Shown here piece by piece: positions 34,663 through 44,169 of a DNA stretch of 64,000 nt. The notes beneath the pieces were generated by a model. It saw only the letters and a program-made list of their open reading frames with translations, had not been told where the DNA came from and did not search any database. Within the stretch, counting starts at the first letter, position 1. Each line of letters starts with the position of its first letter. Origin of the DNA: Paracoccus versutus (GTDB taxonomy: Bacteria > Pseudomonadota > Alphaproteobacteria > Rhodobacterales > Rhodobacteraceae); NCBI RefSeq assembly GCF_000763885.1, contig NZ_JRKO01000013.1:39171-103170 (forward strand), given 5' to 3'. Both the position numbers and the translations under genes were made by a program.

Positions 34663-37600
34663 ATGGATGAGCAATGCACCACGACCGCCGTATCGGACCG
34701 CCACCGCTTTCTGCGGCAATGCCTGTCGATCGACCTGGAGGTCAACCCCAGGACGGCGCGGATCTTTGCCTTCGCCGCGGTCCGTCACGGCATGGACGGC
34801 GCGATCCGCGCCGAAGAGGGGCAGCTTGAGAAGGGGCTCGATCGTCTGGAAGAGGCGCTCGACGGCATCGCGCACCCGATCGGGCATAATTTCCTGCGGC
34901 ACGATCTGGCGCATCTCGTGGCTGCCCGGCCGCGCCTGTCGCGGATCATGCAGGCGCCCATCGACACGCTCTGGCTGAACCCCCTCGCCTTTCCGCGCAA
35001 TCCCTATCACCATCTTGTCAAGCATTATCAGGACGGGCGCCTGCAGGCTGGCCATGTGAACGACCCCGAGCTCGATGCGAAGCTGGTCTTCCAGGTGCTG
35101 GAGAACCAGCTCAAGGCCTTCAGCGACCTGAATGCCCAAACGCCCGATGCATTGACCGCCTATCACTGGCTGACCACGCGCAAGGATCTGAGCCGGGGAT
35201 TCGACGCGGTGTTTGGCCATGTGCGGGGCGCCGGGCTACCCTCTCGGGAACAGGCCTTCGCCGCGATCCGCCGCCTTGCGGAAGGCAAGACCTGCAAGCA
35301 GCGCCTCGAGCAGGAACTGGACCGGCTGGCCAGCCCCGACCGCGGCTGGCCGATGGCCTATGCCCTGTCCTGGATCTCGGTCGCCGGCGGGGATTCGGTC
35401 ATGCCGCCCTGGGTTCGGGCCCAGTTCAGGGAGGCCTCGCTGATCGTGCGAGAGCTGAGGGACGGCTCCTGCCAGGATCCCGGATGCGGATGGTGCGCGG
35501 AACAGAACGACCCGGTCAAGGCGCTCCGGCGCTGGTTCGGCTTCGATGCCTTCCGGCCGCAACCCGCCGACGAGAGGGGGCGCTCGCTTCAGGAACGCAT
35601 CGTCGGCGAGGCGATGGACGGGCGGAACCTGCTGGGCATCCTGCCCACGGGCACCGGCAAGTCCGTCTGCTACCAGATCCCCGCCCTGTCGCGGTTCGAC
35701 AGAACCGGCGCCCTTACCGTGGTCATCTCGCCCCTGGTGGCGCTGATGGCCGATCAGGTCCAGGGGATGGAGCGGGCCGGGATCTCTTCGGCCGTGACGA
35801 TCAACGGGATGCTGTCGATGCCCGAGCGCAAGGACGCGCTCGACAGGATCCGCATGGGCGATGCCGCAATCCTGATCATCTCGCCCGAGCAACTGCGCAG
35901 CACCTCGATCCGCTCGGTGCTGCAACAGCGGGAAATCGGTCTCTGGGTTCTGGACGAGGCGCATTGCATCTCGAAATGGGGCCACGACTTCCGGCCGGAC
36001 TACCGTTATGTCGCGCGCTTCATCCGCGAAACCGCCGGGGACGGGCCGCCGCCGATCCTTTGCCTGACCGCCACCGCAAAGCCCGAGGTCGTGCGCGACA
36101 TTCGCGAGCATTTCGAAAGCCGCGTCGGCGTCGAGCTGTTGCTTCTGGACGGCGGTGCCACGCGAGACAACCTGAGTTTCGAGGTCCGTCCGACGGGGAA
36201 AGAAAGGAAGCTGGCCGACATCTTCGAAGTGATCTCGGACATGCTGCCCGCCGAAGGCCGCTCGGGCGCCGTGGTCTATTGCGCGACCCGGAACGCGACC
36301 GAGCGGGTCGCCGCGTTTCTGAAGCACCAGGGCATGGCGGCCGAGCATTTCCACGCCGGCCTCGGCGCCGACGACAAGAAGGACATCCAGGAACGCTTCC
36401 GAACCGGAGAATTGCGGGTCATCGCAGCCACCAACGCCTTTGGCATGGGGATCGACAAGCCCGACATCCGCCTGGTCGTGCATTGCGACATTCCCGGCTC
36501 GCTGGAGAACTATCTGCAAGAAGCCGGTCGGGCCGGTCGGGACCGGGCCGATGCCAATTGCGTGCTGCTTTATGCCGCCGACGACATCGAGCGGCAATTC
36601 CAGCTTTCGGCACGCTCGCGCCTGGCCCGGCACGAGATCGGCGCGATCCTGCGGGCGATCCGCCGGATCGACGAACGCACCCGCAAGACCGGGACGGTCG
36701 TCGCCACCTCGGGCGAGATCGTCCGCGAGGAAAAGGACCGCGAATTCCAGCGCGACAGCGCCACCGAAGACACGCGGGTCAAGACGGCGGTGTCCTGGCT
36801 CGAAGAGGCGGTGCTGCTGCGGCGCGAGGAGAACCGCGTCCAGATCTATCCCTCCTCGCTGAAGATCCGCACGCTCGACGAGGCCGAGAGCCGCTTGCGC
36901 GGGGCCCAGATCACCGAGGCCCGGCGCAAGGCCCTTGTCGCCATCGTCCGGCATGTGATGAACGCGCCGCCGGACCAGGGCATCTCCAGTGACGAGCTTT
37001 GCGGCGCGAGCGGCCTCACGCCGGGCCAGCTGAACAAGGCCATGGCCGATCTGGAGACCCTGGGCATCGCCAGCAACGATCTGGCGATCACCGTCTTCGT
37101 CCATATCGGCATCGAAGGGCATTCCGCCGCCCGCCTTGCCGAGGCGTCGGATCTGGAGAAAACCCTGATCGCGCTGATGCGCGAGGCGGCCCCCGATGCC
37201 GGGCGGTCCGAACCCGTCCCGCTGCACCTGTCGGAGACCTGCCAGACCCTGCGCGACGGGGGGCATAAGGAGGCACGCCCCGACATCGTCGAAAAGCTGC
37301 TGCGCGGCATGGCCCGCGACGGACGGGACCAGGATGGCGGCCGTGGCAATATCCGGCTGAGAAAGGCGTCGCGCAACACGCTTGCCGTCGCGCTCGAACG
37401 GTCCTGGCGGATCATCGAGCAGACGGCGGAACTGCGCTGGAAGGCGGCGGCGGTTCTGCTTGGACATCTGGCCGGCAAGGTCGGCAAGGGGATCCGGGGC
37501 AAGGACATCCAGGTCGAAACGAAGATCGGCGATCTCCTGAACGCCATGGCCGCGGATATCGAGCTGAAAGCCAGCGGCGTCAGGGACATGACCAAGCTCA

Positions 37601-39789
37601 TGGAACGTGCGCTTCTGTGGCTGCACGAACAGGGCATCGTGACATTGGGCAAGGGGCTCATGATCTTCCGCCCGGCGATGACCGTCCACCTGAACCCCAA
37701 GGGCGGACCCTTCACCAAGGAACATTTCCTGCCGCTCGAGGAACATTACACCGAGCAGACCGTGCAGACCCATGTGATGGCTGCCTATGCCGAACGCGGC
37801 CTGGTCGACATGGACGAGGCGGAACGCCTGTCCGCGGACTACTTCACCCTGGACCAGGACAGCTTCCTGCACCGCTGGCTGCCCGGTCGGGGCCAGGACA
37901 TCCGCCGGCAGACGACCGGCACCTCCTGGAAGGCCATCGTCGAATCGCTGGGAAACCCGGTCCAGCAGCGGATCGTCACCGATACGCGGGAAAAGACCAA
38001 TGTCCTGGTGCTGGCCGGTCCCGGCTCGGGCAAGACGCGGGTGCTGGTGCATCGCATCGCCTTCCTGCTGCGGATGCGGCGCGAAGATGCCCGCGGCATC
38101 CTGGTGCTGACCTACAACCGCCATGCCGCCACCGAGATAAGGGCGCGCCTGCGCCATCTGGTCGGCGACGATGCAAACGGCGTCACCGTCTCGACCTGCC
38201 ATGCCCTGGCCATGCGCCTGGTCGGCGCCAGCTTCACCGGCCAGAAATCCGACGACCGCGATTTCGACGGCATCGTCATGGAGGCGGTCCGCCAGCTGAA
38301 CGGCGAGGGCCTGGGCCGGGCCGAGGCCGAGGCGCAGCGCGATGCGCTGATCCAGGGCTATCGCTGGATCCTGGTCGATGAATACCAGGACATCGGGCGC
38401 GAGGAATATGCGCTGATCGCGGCGGTGGCGGGCCGGTCGCTGGACGACCCGGACCTTCAGCTCAGCCTGTTTGCGGTCGGGGACGACGACCAGAACATCT
38501 ATGCCTTCGCGGGGGCCTCGATCGACTACATCCGCAAGTTCGAGGAGGACTACCGCGCCCGCCCGGAATTCCTGGTCGAGAACTACCGCTCGACCCGGAA
38601 CATCGTCGAGACCGCGAACGCCGTCATCCGGCCGGCGCGGGACCGCATGAAGGCCGATCACGACATCACCATCGACAGCGGCAGGGTGATGGAGCCTGCG
38701 GGGGGTGTCATGGCCCGGCATGATCCCGTCGCCCAGGGTCGCGTCCAGCTGCTGGACTGTCCTGCCGGTGAAATCCCCCACGCCATGGCCGCGCTGGACG
38801 AATTGATCCGGCTGTCCCGCCTCGATCCCGAATTCCGTTGGGACCGGGCCGCGATCATCGCGCGGCAATGGAAGCGGCTCGGCCCCGTCCGGGCCTATGC
38901 CGAGACGCTGGGGATCAAGGTCGAGCTGGCCAGCGAAAAGCCCCCCGGCCTCTGGCGCCTGCGGGAAATGCAGGCCCTGGTTGCGGACCTGCGCCGCGAA
39001 CCCGGCAGGGTGATGACGATCGCTGATATCCTGGATCTGCTGAACGCGCAGGTGCCGAGCCGGTGGATCGACCGCATCGCCGAGGGCATCGCGGCCCTGG
39101 CCCGCGAGTTGGGAACAGGCGCGATGCCGGCGCTGGATGCCATCGAATGGCTGGCCGAATGGTCGCGGGACAGCCGGGGCGAACAGCGCGGATTGCTTCT
39201 GCTGACCGGGCATCGCGCCAAGGGGCTGGAGTTCGATCACGTCGTGATCCTGGACGGCGGATGGGAAAACGCCAACCGTGGCGAGGATCAGGACGCCCCC
39301 CGCCGGCTGTTCTATGTCTCGATGACCCGCGCGCGCCAGACGCTTGCCATGACCACCACCGGCCGGCATGCGTTCCTGCAGCCAGGGGGCGACGGCATCC
39401 TGCACCGCCCGGTGCGCGTGGATCTCGGAAATGGCCTGCCGCCCGAAAGGCATTACGAACTGCCAAGCCTCGAGGCGGTCGATCTGTCCTTCGCCGGTCG
39501 TCTTGCGCCGGGACATCCCGCCCATGCGGCCATTGCCAGCGCCCGCTCCGGCGACGAGCTTCACCTGATCCGCGATGATGGTCGCTGGAGCCTGCGAGAC
39601 CGTCGCGGCCGTCCGCTTGGCCGCATGGCGAAAGCCTGGCAACCACCCGAGGGCATGACCTTCCTGAAAGGTTCCGTCGGTGCCGTCGTGCGCTGGCGGA
39701 AGACCGACAACGAGGAAGCCTACAGGGAATGGATCAAGCGGGACGAATGGGAAACCATCCTGCCCGAGCTTGAATTCACCCGCGATTAA
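34663..39789 (+). CDS. DEDD exonuclease - RecQ helicase - UvrD-like helicase fusion protein
   Basis: 1708 residues from ATG 34663; upstream in-frame codons to 34501 look unrelated. Residues 20-165 form a DEDD-type 3'-5' exonuclease: SIDLE (Asp24, Glu26), GHNFLRHD (Asp81) and NDPELDA (Asp134, Asp138). A cysteine cluster (Cys270, 275, 278) precedes the RecQ core, with Walker A TGTGKS at 329-334 and DEAH at 431-434. The helicase motif QEAGRAGRDRADA follows. A middle region of about 400 residues leads to an SF1 helicase: GPGSGKT 1119-1125, DEYQD 1239-1243, GDDDQNIYAF, GHRAKGLEFDHVVI. It acts on DNA, unwinding and trimming, and may serve repair or defence. It appears intact, while the gene that follows is broken. 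Confidence 0.9.
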   Translation: MDEQCTTTAVSDRHRFLRQCLSIDLEVNPRTARIFAFAAVRHGMDGAIRAEEGQLEKGLDRLEEALDGIAHPIGHNFLRHDLAHLVAARPRLSRIMQAPIDTLWLNPLAFPRNPYHHLVKHYQDGRLQAGHVNDPELDAKLVFQVLENQLKAFSDLNAQTPDALTAYHWLTTRKDLSRGFDAVFGHVRGAGLPSREQAFAAIRRLAEGKTCKQRLEQELDRLASPDRGWPMAYALSWISVAGGDSVMPPWVRAQFREASLIVRELRDGSCQDPGCGWCAEQNDPVKALRRWFGFDAFRPQPADERGRSLQERIVGEAMDGRNLLGILPTGTGKSVCYQIPALSRFDRTGALTVVISPLVALMADQVQGMERAGISSAVTINGMLSMPERKDALDRIRMGDAAILIISPEQLRSTSIRSVLQQREIGLWVLDEAHCISKWGHDFRPDYRYVARFIRETAGDGPPPILCLTATAKPEVVRDIREHFESRVGVELLLLDGGATRDNLSFEVRPTGKERKLADIFEVISDMLPAEGRSGAVVYCATRNATERVAAFLKHQGMAAEHFHAGLGADDKKDIQERFRTGELRVIAATNAFGMGIDKPDIRLVVHCDIPGSLENYLQEAGRAGRDRADANCVLLYAADDIERQFQLSARSRLARHEIGAILRAIRRIDERTRKTGTVVATSGEIVREEKDREFQRDSATEDTRVKTAVSWLEEAVLLRREENRVQIYPSSLKIRTLDEAESRLRGAQITEARRKALVAIVRHVMNAPPDQGISSDELCGASGLTPGQLNKAMADLETLGIASNDLAITVFVHIGIEGHSAARLAEASDLEKTLIALMREAAPDAGRSEPVPLHLSETCQTLRDGGHKEARPDIVEKLLRGMARDGRDQDGGRGNIRLRKASRNTLAVALERSWRIIEQTAELRWKAAAVLLGHLAGKVGKGIRGKDIQVETKIGDLLNAMAADIELKASGVRDMTKLMERALLWLHEQGIVTLGKGLMIFRPAMTVHLNPKGGPFTKEHFLPLEEHYTEQTVQTHVMAAYAERGLVDMDEAERLSADYFTLDQDSFLHRWLPGRGQDIRRQTTGTSWKAIVESLGNPVQQRIVTDTREKTNVLVLAGPGSGKTRVLVHRIAFLLRMRREDARGILVLTYNRHAATEIRARLRHLVGDDANGVTVSTCHALAMRLVGASFTGQKSDDRDFDGIVMEAVRQLNGEGLGRAEAEAQRDALIQGYRWILVDEYQDIGREEYALIAAVAGRSLDDPDLQLSLFAVGDDDQNIYAFAGASIDYIRKFEEDYRARPEFLVENYRSTRNIVETANAVIRPARDRMKADHDITIDSGRVMEPAGGVMARHDPVAQGRVQLLDCPAGEIPHAMAALDELIRLSRLDPEFRWDRAAIIARQWKRLGPVRAYAETLGIKVELASEKPPGLWRLREMQALVADLRREPGRVMTIADILDLLNAQVPSRWIDRIAEGIAALARELGTGAMPALDAIEWLAEWSRDSRGEQRGLLLLTGHRAKGLEFDHVVILDGGWENANRGEDQDAPRRLFYVSMTRARQTLAMTTTGRHAFLQPGGDGILHRPVRVDLGNGLPPERHYELPSLEAVDLSFAGRLAPGHPAHAAIASARSGDELHLIRDDGRWSLRDRRGRPLGRMAKAWQPPEGMTFLKGSVGAVVRWRKTDNEEAYREWIKRDEWETILPELEFTRD

Positions 39790-40360
39790 ACGGGGCAAGG
39801 CTTGTTCGCCCTGTCCAGATTCGGAGGCTGGATCGCCCCAGCCCCTTCCGCGATCAGATGGTGAAACCCTCCAGACCTCTCCAGGCGGATATGCGCGACG
39901 ACGGGCGGACGCATGCATTCATGGCCAGCACCATCGCGCTTGGCCGCGCCGGGAGCCATCGCCACGCCGCTTTCGAAAGCCGATCGCCCGGTCAACGCCA
40001 GATCGAGATTTCGGGCGAGAGGGCGAACTGATCTCCTCCAGAAGCGCCGGCACGCAGCTGGAACTGCCCTATTTCGAGCGTTCGACATGAGTTGGGTGAT
40101 CTCGGTGCCGACCTCGAACGACGGGTGCCGGCTGCCCGACCGCTGTCCGGCCACTGTCCGCCGGTCCGGCTGCCGGAGCCAACTGCGCCGACCTGGCCTG
40201 CTTCGAGGGCCGCAAGCGTGACGCGGCGCGCCCTGCCCCGGCGTCACCCCGCCGGACGGTCTGGTGCGGCTCAAGCAGCTGCTTGCCGCCCAGGTGGCGG
40301 CGGTCCGCTCTCCCAACGCGGACGACCTGGCGGCCCGGAACGACAAGGGAGGGTGGTGAC
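39790..40360 (+). other. Degenerate region after the helicase
   Basis: No intact gene. The last part (about 40232-40360) reads in one frame GLVRLKQLLAAQVAAVRSPN and stops at TGA 40358-40360, just before the ATG at 40361. It is probably the tail of a lost gene once coupled to the metallophosphoesterase. Confidence 0.4.
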
Positions 40361-40985
40361 ATGCGCATTCTCGTGGCCGCAGATCTTCACCTCGACTTCT
40401 GGCTGCAGGCCGGCCGCGATCCGCTCGCGGCCCTTGATGCGGAGTTGCTCGCCTCGCTCGATGCGCTGATCGTCGCAGGCGATCTTTCGAACAAGCCCAA
40501 GGTGCGCTGGCCGCATATGCTCCGGCACCTGGGTCGCTGTGTCGAGCCAGGCCGGATCCATCTCCGGCCCGGCAACCGCGACTATGACAACCATGCGCTG
40601 GACGGCGACGACTCGCTGGCAGCGATCTGCGCCGGGGCCGGGGCGCATTCCTGCAGAAGGCGGAACTCGTCCTCGGCAACCTGCGCTTCCTGTGCTGCAC
40701 GCTCTGGACGGATTTCGCCCTGCGCGGCGATCTGCGCCTGGGCGATGATGGCGGCGCAGCGTGACGATTGCCGCTATCGCATCAGCTAAGGCTACCGCCG
40801 ACACGGCGCTTGCCCATGCCGATCACCGGACATGGCTGGAAGGGCGCCCTTCCCGGCCTCACCATCGTCGTCGCCCATCACTGTCCGCATCCGGGCCTGA
40901 TCGGCGGGCGGCGCAGCAATCTGGATCCGGTCTATGGCTCGGATATGCTACCGCTCATCGAGCGATATCAGACCGACAAGGTTCC
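40361..40985 (+). pseudogene. Metallophosphoesterase gene with several frameshifts
   Basis: The first frame reads MRILVAADLHLDFWL, LIVAGDLSNKPKVRW and IHLRPGNRDYDNHAL, matching the calcineurin-like D-x-H, GDxx and GNxD-type motifs. After frameshifts near 40640 and later, the C-terminal part continues as GLTIVVAHHCPHPGLIGG and LDPVYGSDMLPLIERY, the family's final histidine motif. All motifs are recognisable but spread over at least three frames, so the gene is broken. It may once have worked with the exonuclease-helicase protein (inference from adjacency). Confidence 0.8.
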
Positions 40986-41654
40986 GATCATATCAATGAT
41001 ACAATTACTGCCTCCCAGGGGTCCGTGCGCCGCTATACCGTAGAATATCGCCTCGTGAACTGCAGGGCTTGAAGTGTCATGTGCACTGCCAAGACAATAA
41101 TAATGGCCGGGTCCATTTCCATGGCACCCATCCACGGTTTTCGGGGCCATGCATCCGGTTACGCTTACGCCGGGCATGCCGGAAATATTGTTCAGGAATG
41201 CATTTCCCCCATGCTCCGGTGCCGAGGTGGCTTGGCAAGCACCATGATCGGCCTGCAGAAGGTGTTGCTAACGGCCCCGCATTCCCCATGGCAATCGATC
41301 TTCTCGCTTCCACCGCTGGCAATCTTGAAAACACCGGGCGCCACCTCATTCGCCATCGAGATGCCGGGAAGACTGACGGCGATAGCTGTGGTTTTTGCCA
41401 AATCACCTCTGATGATCATTTCCACCTTTTAGCTGGGACTTTCCCTACCAGTTATATTCGAGGGGGAAACACCTCTGGACAGCGGAAACCCGTGGACAGC
41501 CATCAGCTTCCACAGCAAGAAAGCAGGAGGAGGATTATCGAAAAACTCTATGAATCACCATATGCCTGGACGAACATCGCCTCGTTTCACCGGAAAATCA
41601 GATCCCAGCACGGCGATGCTCACCGCAGACCAAGCTCGGTTGGGGGGATAATAG
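40986..41654. other. Region with no recognisable gene
   Basis: Composition is more AT-rich and lacks the regional codon bias. Frames are short and lack family motifs. I see only unstructured, decayed sequence. Confidence 0.4.
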
Positions 41655-41900
41655 CCATCCAGAAGGTCGTTTCGATTCCGAGCATCGCGCCGACAGCGGC
41701 AAAGAAGGCAATAAGGCGATGGAAACGGCCTTCCCGCAGCTCGAATTCGTGCTGGCCACGACGGGCAACGTGCAGACCCAGGTCAACAACGTCGAGGATC
41801 TGATCGCCCAGCAGGTCGACGCGCCAGTGATCCTCCCGCTGGCCGAGCCGGTCAAAGCCGCCAAAGCACGCGGCATCTTCTTTCAGCACCAATGCGACAT
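41655..41900 (+). pseudogene. Relic of a sugar-type ABC substrate-binding protein
   Basis: A plus-strand frame reads NKAMETAFPQLEFVLATTGN, then VQTQVNNVEDLIAQQVDAPV, then ILPLAEPVKAAKARGI. This is a middle segment of family 4 periplasmic sugar-binding proteins (DLIAQ.VDA..I.P). Signal peptide and C-terminal half are missing. MITE copy 1 lies 58 nt downstream. Confidence 0.6.
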
Positions 41901-41957
41901 CTGCTGCGCGTCATCCTCTGATCCGGTCCCAGGATGTCGGGATAGGAATGACCCTAA

Positions 41958-42116
41958 CAGGCTGCTGAAAAAGGATTTTGAGAGGGCGACGCAGCGGAAA
42001 TCGTTCTGGATCCAGCTGATATCGGCCCGAAAATAGGGTGTTTTCGGCAAATTTGAGGCGGATTTCCCGGTTCCCCGCCCGCGCTGTCCTGTCGCAAGGA
42101 CTTTTTCACCAGCCTG
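41958..42116. mobile_element. MITE-like element, copy 1 (159 bp)
   Basis: The element starts CAGGCTGCTGAAAAA and ends TTTTTCACCAGCCTG (one mismatch between 15-bp inverted ends). It is flanked by a 4-bp duplication, CTAA at 41954-41957 and 42117-42120. It contains no transposase. A 158-bp copy differing at only a few positions is at 63546. The YTAR-type duplication fits mobilisation by an IS5-group transposase (inference). Confidence 0.85.
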
Positions 42117-42120
42117 CTAA

Positions 42121-42606
42121 GTTACCCACAGAGCCGCTCCCCTAGTTCTTGCGCTTCATCTGCAGCCCGGCAGCCTTGGCCGGGTTGCACCACTCCCGAA
42201 TTGATCCCCTGGTGACAGATACGCCGCCGCCCGGCGATATCATAAAGGCGTTACGGCGCGCTCTGGTCGAACGGCTGGTCGCGACAGGATGATGCGATGC
42301 GCTTGACCGGGATCCTTCCCAGATTGCGGCAAGAAGGATATGGCTGCAACATAAAAAAGTGGATGCGCCGAGAATCAGCCAGCGCAGCACCCGTTCACGG
42401 CGGCCGTCGAGCGGATTCCACTTGATTCAGCAGCGGAGAGGTCAATGCGGCTTTCGCAAATCAGGTCGCCGAACATTCCAGCGAGAGGCGCCGATTATCC
42501 ACAATGACATTCGCCTGAGATCGTTACCGAAACAGCGGCCGGGCTTCATGTCAATTGCAGGCATCCGCGCGCCCAAATCTCCGATATGATAAAGTGGCAC
42601 TTCACC
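42121..42606. other. Region with no recognisable gene
   Basis: The 486 nt between MITE copy 1 and the decarboxylase gene contain only short frames without family motifs. No palindrome stood out. Confidence 0.4.
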
Positions 42607-43014
42607 CTATTTGTCTTCATTCGGTTTTGGGACGGCTCCTTCGGCCACCAGGATCTCATGCGCGGCCTTGAAAGCGTCAAGGCCTGCCGGGATGCCGCAA
42701 TAGGCGGTGGCGTGCAGCAACGTAGCGCGGATCTCGTCCACGGTGACGCCGTTGTTCAGCGCACCCCGCACATGCAGCTTGATCTCGGGGGTGCGGCCAA
42801 GCGCGGTCAGCATGGCAAGGTTCAGCAGGCTGCGCGTCTTGCGGTCCAGGGTTGGATCGCCCCAAGCCCAGCCCCAGGCCCAAGCCGTGGTCGCCCGCTG
42901 GAACGACATCATGAAGTCGTCCGCCCGCTGCATCGAGCCATCGACATAGTCCGCGCCGAGCACCTCGCGCCGGATCGGCAGGCCCTTGTCGAACAATTCC
43001 TGGTCTTCGGCCAT
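42607..43014 (-). CDS. Carboxymuconolactone decarboxylase family protein
   Basis: 135 residues from ATG 43014 after GAAGGGATA. It carries TRSLLNLAMLTALGRTPEIK and EIRATLLHATAYCGIPAG, the CMD-domain helices, and resembles PcaC (4-carboxymuconolactone decarboxylase). It is the last gene of a small minus-strand operon with DUF1330 and GntR genes. Without other beta-ketoadipate genes nearby, a PcaC role is uncertain. Confidence 0.87.
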   Translation of the reverse strand: MAEDQELFDKGLPIRREVLGADYVDGSMQRADDFMMSFQRATTAWAWGWAWGDPTLDRKTRSLLNLAMLTALGRTPEIKLHVRGALNNGVTVDEIRATLLHATAYCGIPAGLDAFKAAHEILVAEGAVPKPNEDK

Positions 43015-43065
43015 CGCGATATCCCTTCTCGCTTGATCATTCGCCGGCCTCCTAGCCGACCTGCA

Positions 43066-43365
43066 TCAGGACGACGGTTCCGAAACGCCTTCCACGATAA
43101 CGACATGCACCTCGCATGCGCCGTTCCGGCGAGCACGGGCTTCCCGATATTCCGGGGAATGAAAGCAGGCGCGGGCGCGGACCAGATCGGGAAACCGGAT
43201 CACCACATGGCGCTGGAGGGCCGGGCCTTCCAGGGTCTCGGCTGCCCCGCCCCGGACCAGAAACTCGGCGCCGAACTTCGCGAAAGCCGCGGGCGCCAGC
43301 GCCTGGTATCCGGCATAGGCCTCGGGATCGAGAACGGTGACATGGGCGATCCGATAGGCGCTCAT
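43066..43365 (-). CDS. DUF1330 domain-containing protein
   Basis: 99 residues (AYRIAHVTVLDPEAYAGYQ, FPDLVRARACFHSPEYREAR), matching the small ferredoxin-like DUF1330 family. Its ATG overlaps the stop of the GntR gene (ATGA), so the two are co-translated. Function unknown. A second, unrelated-context DUF1330 gene is at 52534. Confidence 0.87.
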   Translation of the reverse strand: MSAYRIAHVTVLDPEAYAGYQALAPAAFAKFGAEFLVRGGAAETLEGPALQRHVVIRFPDLVRARACFHSPEYREARARRNGACEVHVVIVEGVSEPSS

Positions 43366-44069
43366 TGCCCCATCCTCTGGTCATCCTTGTTGGCCACATG
43401 CAGCAGCTTGCTTGCGATTTCCGCGGCTTCGGTCAGGTGCTCGCGCACGGCTTCGCCTGCCCGGTCCGGGTCTTGCGCGAAAATGGCCTCGGCAATGCGC
43501 TGCATCCGGGCCTGGCCCGATACATGCCGGTCGGTCGAGGCCAGCGTCAGCGCCCGAAGCCGCGAAATGCGCCCATTGAGGCGCTGGACGATCTCCCAGG
43601 CGATGTGATGCCCGGCGGTGACGAAAATGACCTCGTAGAACCGCGTCGTCGCATCGTAGAGCACCTGGGGATCGTCGGATAGAAAGGCCTCCTTGAGGCG
43701 CTGAAGCGCGGCCTGCAGATCGGCACGGGCGGACGTGTCGAGAAGCCTGGCGCAATCCGCCGCCGCCGCCGCCTCCAGCCGGAGACGGATGTCATAGATC
43801 TGCCGGGCCTTGTCCCAGTCGAGGGTCGCGACGATCGGCCCTTGCCGGGGCTGGATCTCGACCAGGCCCTCGGCCTCCAGATAGCGGATCGCCTCGCGGA
43901 TGACGGATCGCGACACGCCCAGTTGATCGACCAGCGTCCGTTCGACGAGCCGGTAACCGGAAGGGAAGCGCCCCGACATGATCGCGGCCCGCAAGCGCTC
44001 CACCGCAAGTTCGCGAAGCGTCTGGGGAACGTGCTCGATGCGCAGGCTGGCATGTTGTTCGTTTGTCAT
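43362..44069 (-). CDS. GntR-family transcriptional regulator (FCD type)
   Basis: 235 residues with the winged helix LVERTLVDQLGVSRSVIREA, IRYLEAEGLVEIQPRQG and a C-terminal all-helical FCD ligand domain. It is first in the operon with DUF1330 and the decarboxylase. It is divergent from the broken amino acid synthesis-family gene, which it may once have controlled. Confidence 0.9.
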   Translation of the reverse strand: MTNEQHASLRIEHVPQTLRELAVERLRAAIMSGRFPSGYRLVERTLVDQLGVSRSVIREAIRYLEAEGLVEIQPRQGPIVATLDWDKARQIYDIRLRLEAAAAADCARLLDTSARADLQAALQRLKEAFLSDDPQVLYDATTRFYEVIFVTAGHHIAWEIVQRLNGRISRLRALTLASTDRHVSGQARMQRIAEAIFAQDPDRAGEAVREHLTEAAEIASKLLHVANKDDQRMGQ

Positions 44070-44103
44070 GGTGCCAGATTAACGCGGCTGGAATGCCAAG
44101 ACA

Positions 44104-44118
44104 ATGTCTTATTGACAT
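44104..44118. promoter_or_regulatory. Candidate GntR operator
   Basis: ATGTC-TTATT-GACAT is a perfect 5-5-5 palindrome in the gap between the GntR gene and the divergent pseudogene. A second motif, TGG-CATA-CCA at about 44128-44137, lies beside it. Both are plausible binding sites of the adjacent GntR protein. Confidence 0.45.
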
Positions 44119-44169
44119 ACGGAATGTTGGCATACCATCTTCCGGTCATTGAATCGCTCTAAGGCTGCC

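Noticed and set aside
35236..39918. 1560-codon open frame on the minus strand opposite the giant helicase
   Set aside because: It is the antisense shadow of a GC-rich gene. Its translation is rich in Gly, Asp, Arg and His with no domain motif, while the plus frame carries intact helicase motifs.
41719..42036. 105-codon plus-strand ORF running into MITE copy 1
   Set aside because: Only its first part resembles a solute-binding protein. The end is MITE sequence, so it is a relic, not a gene.
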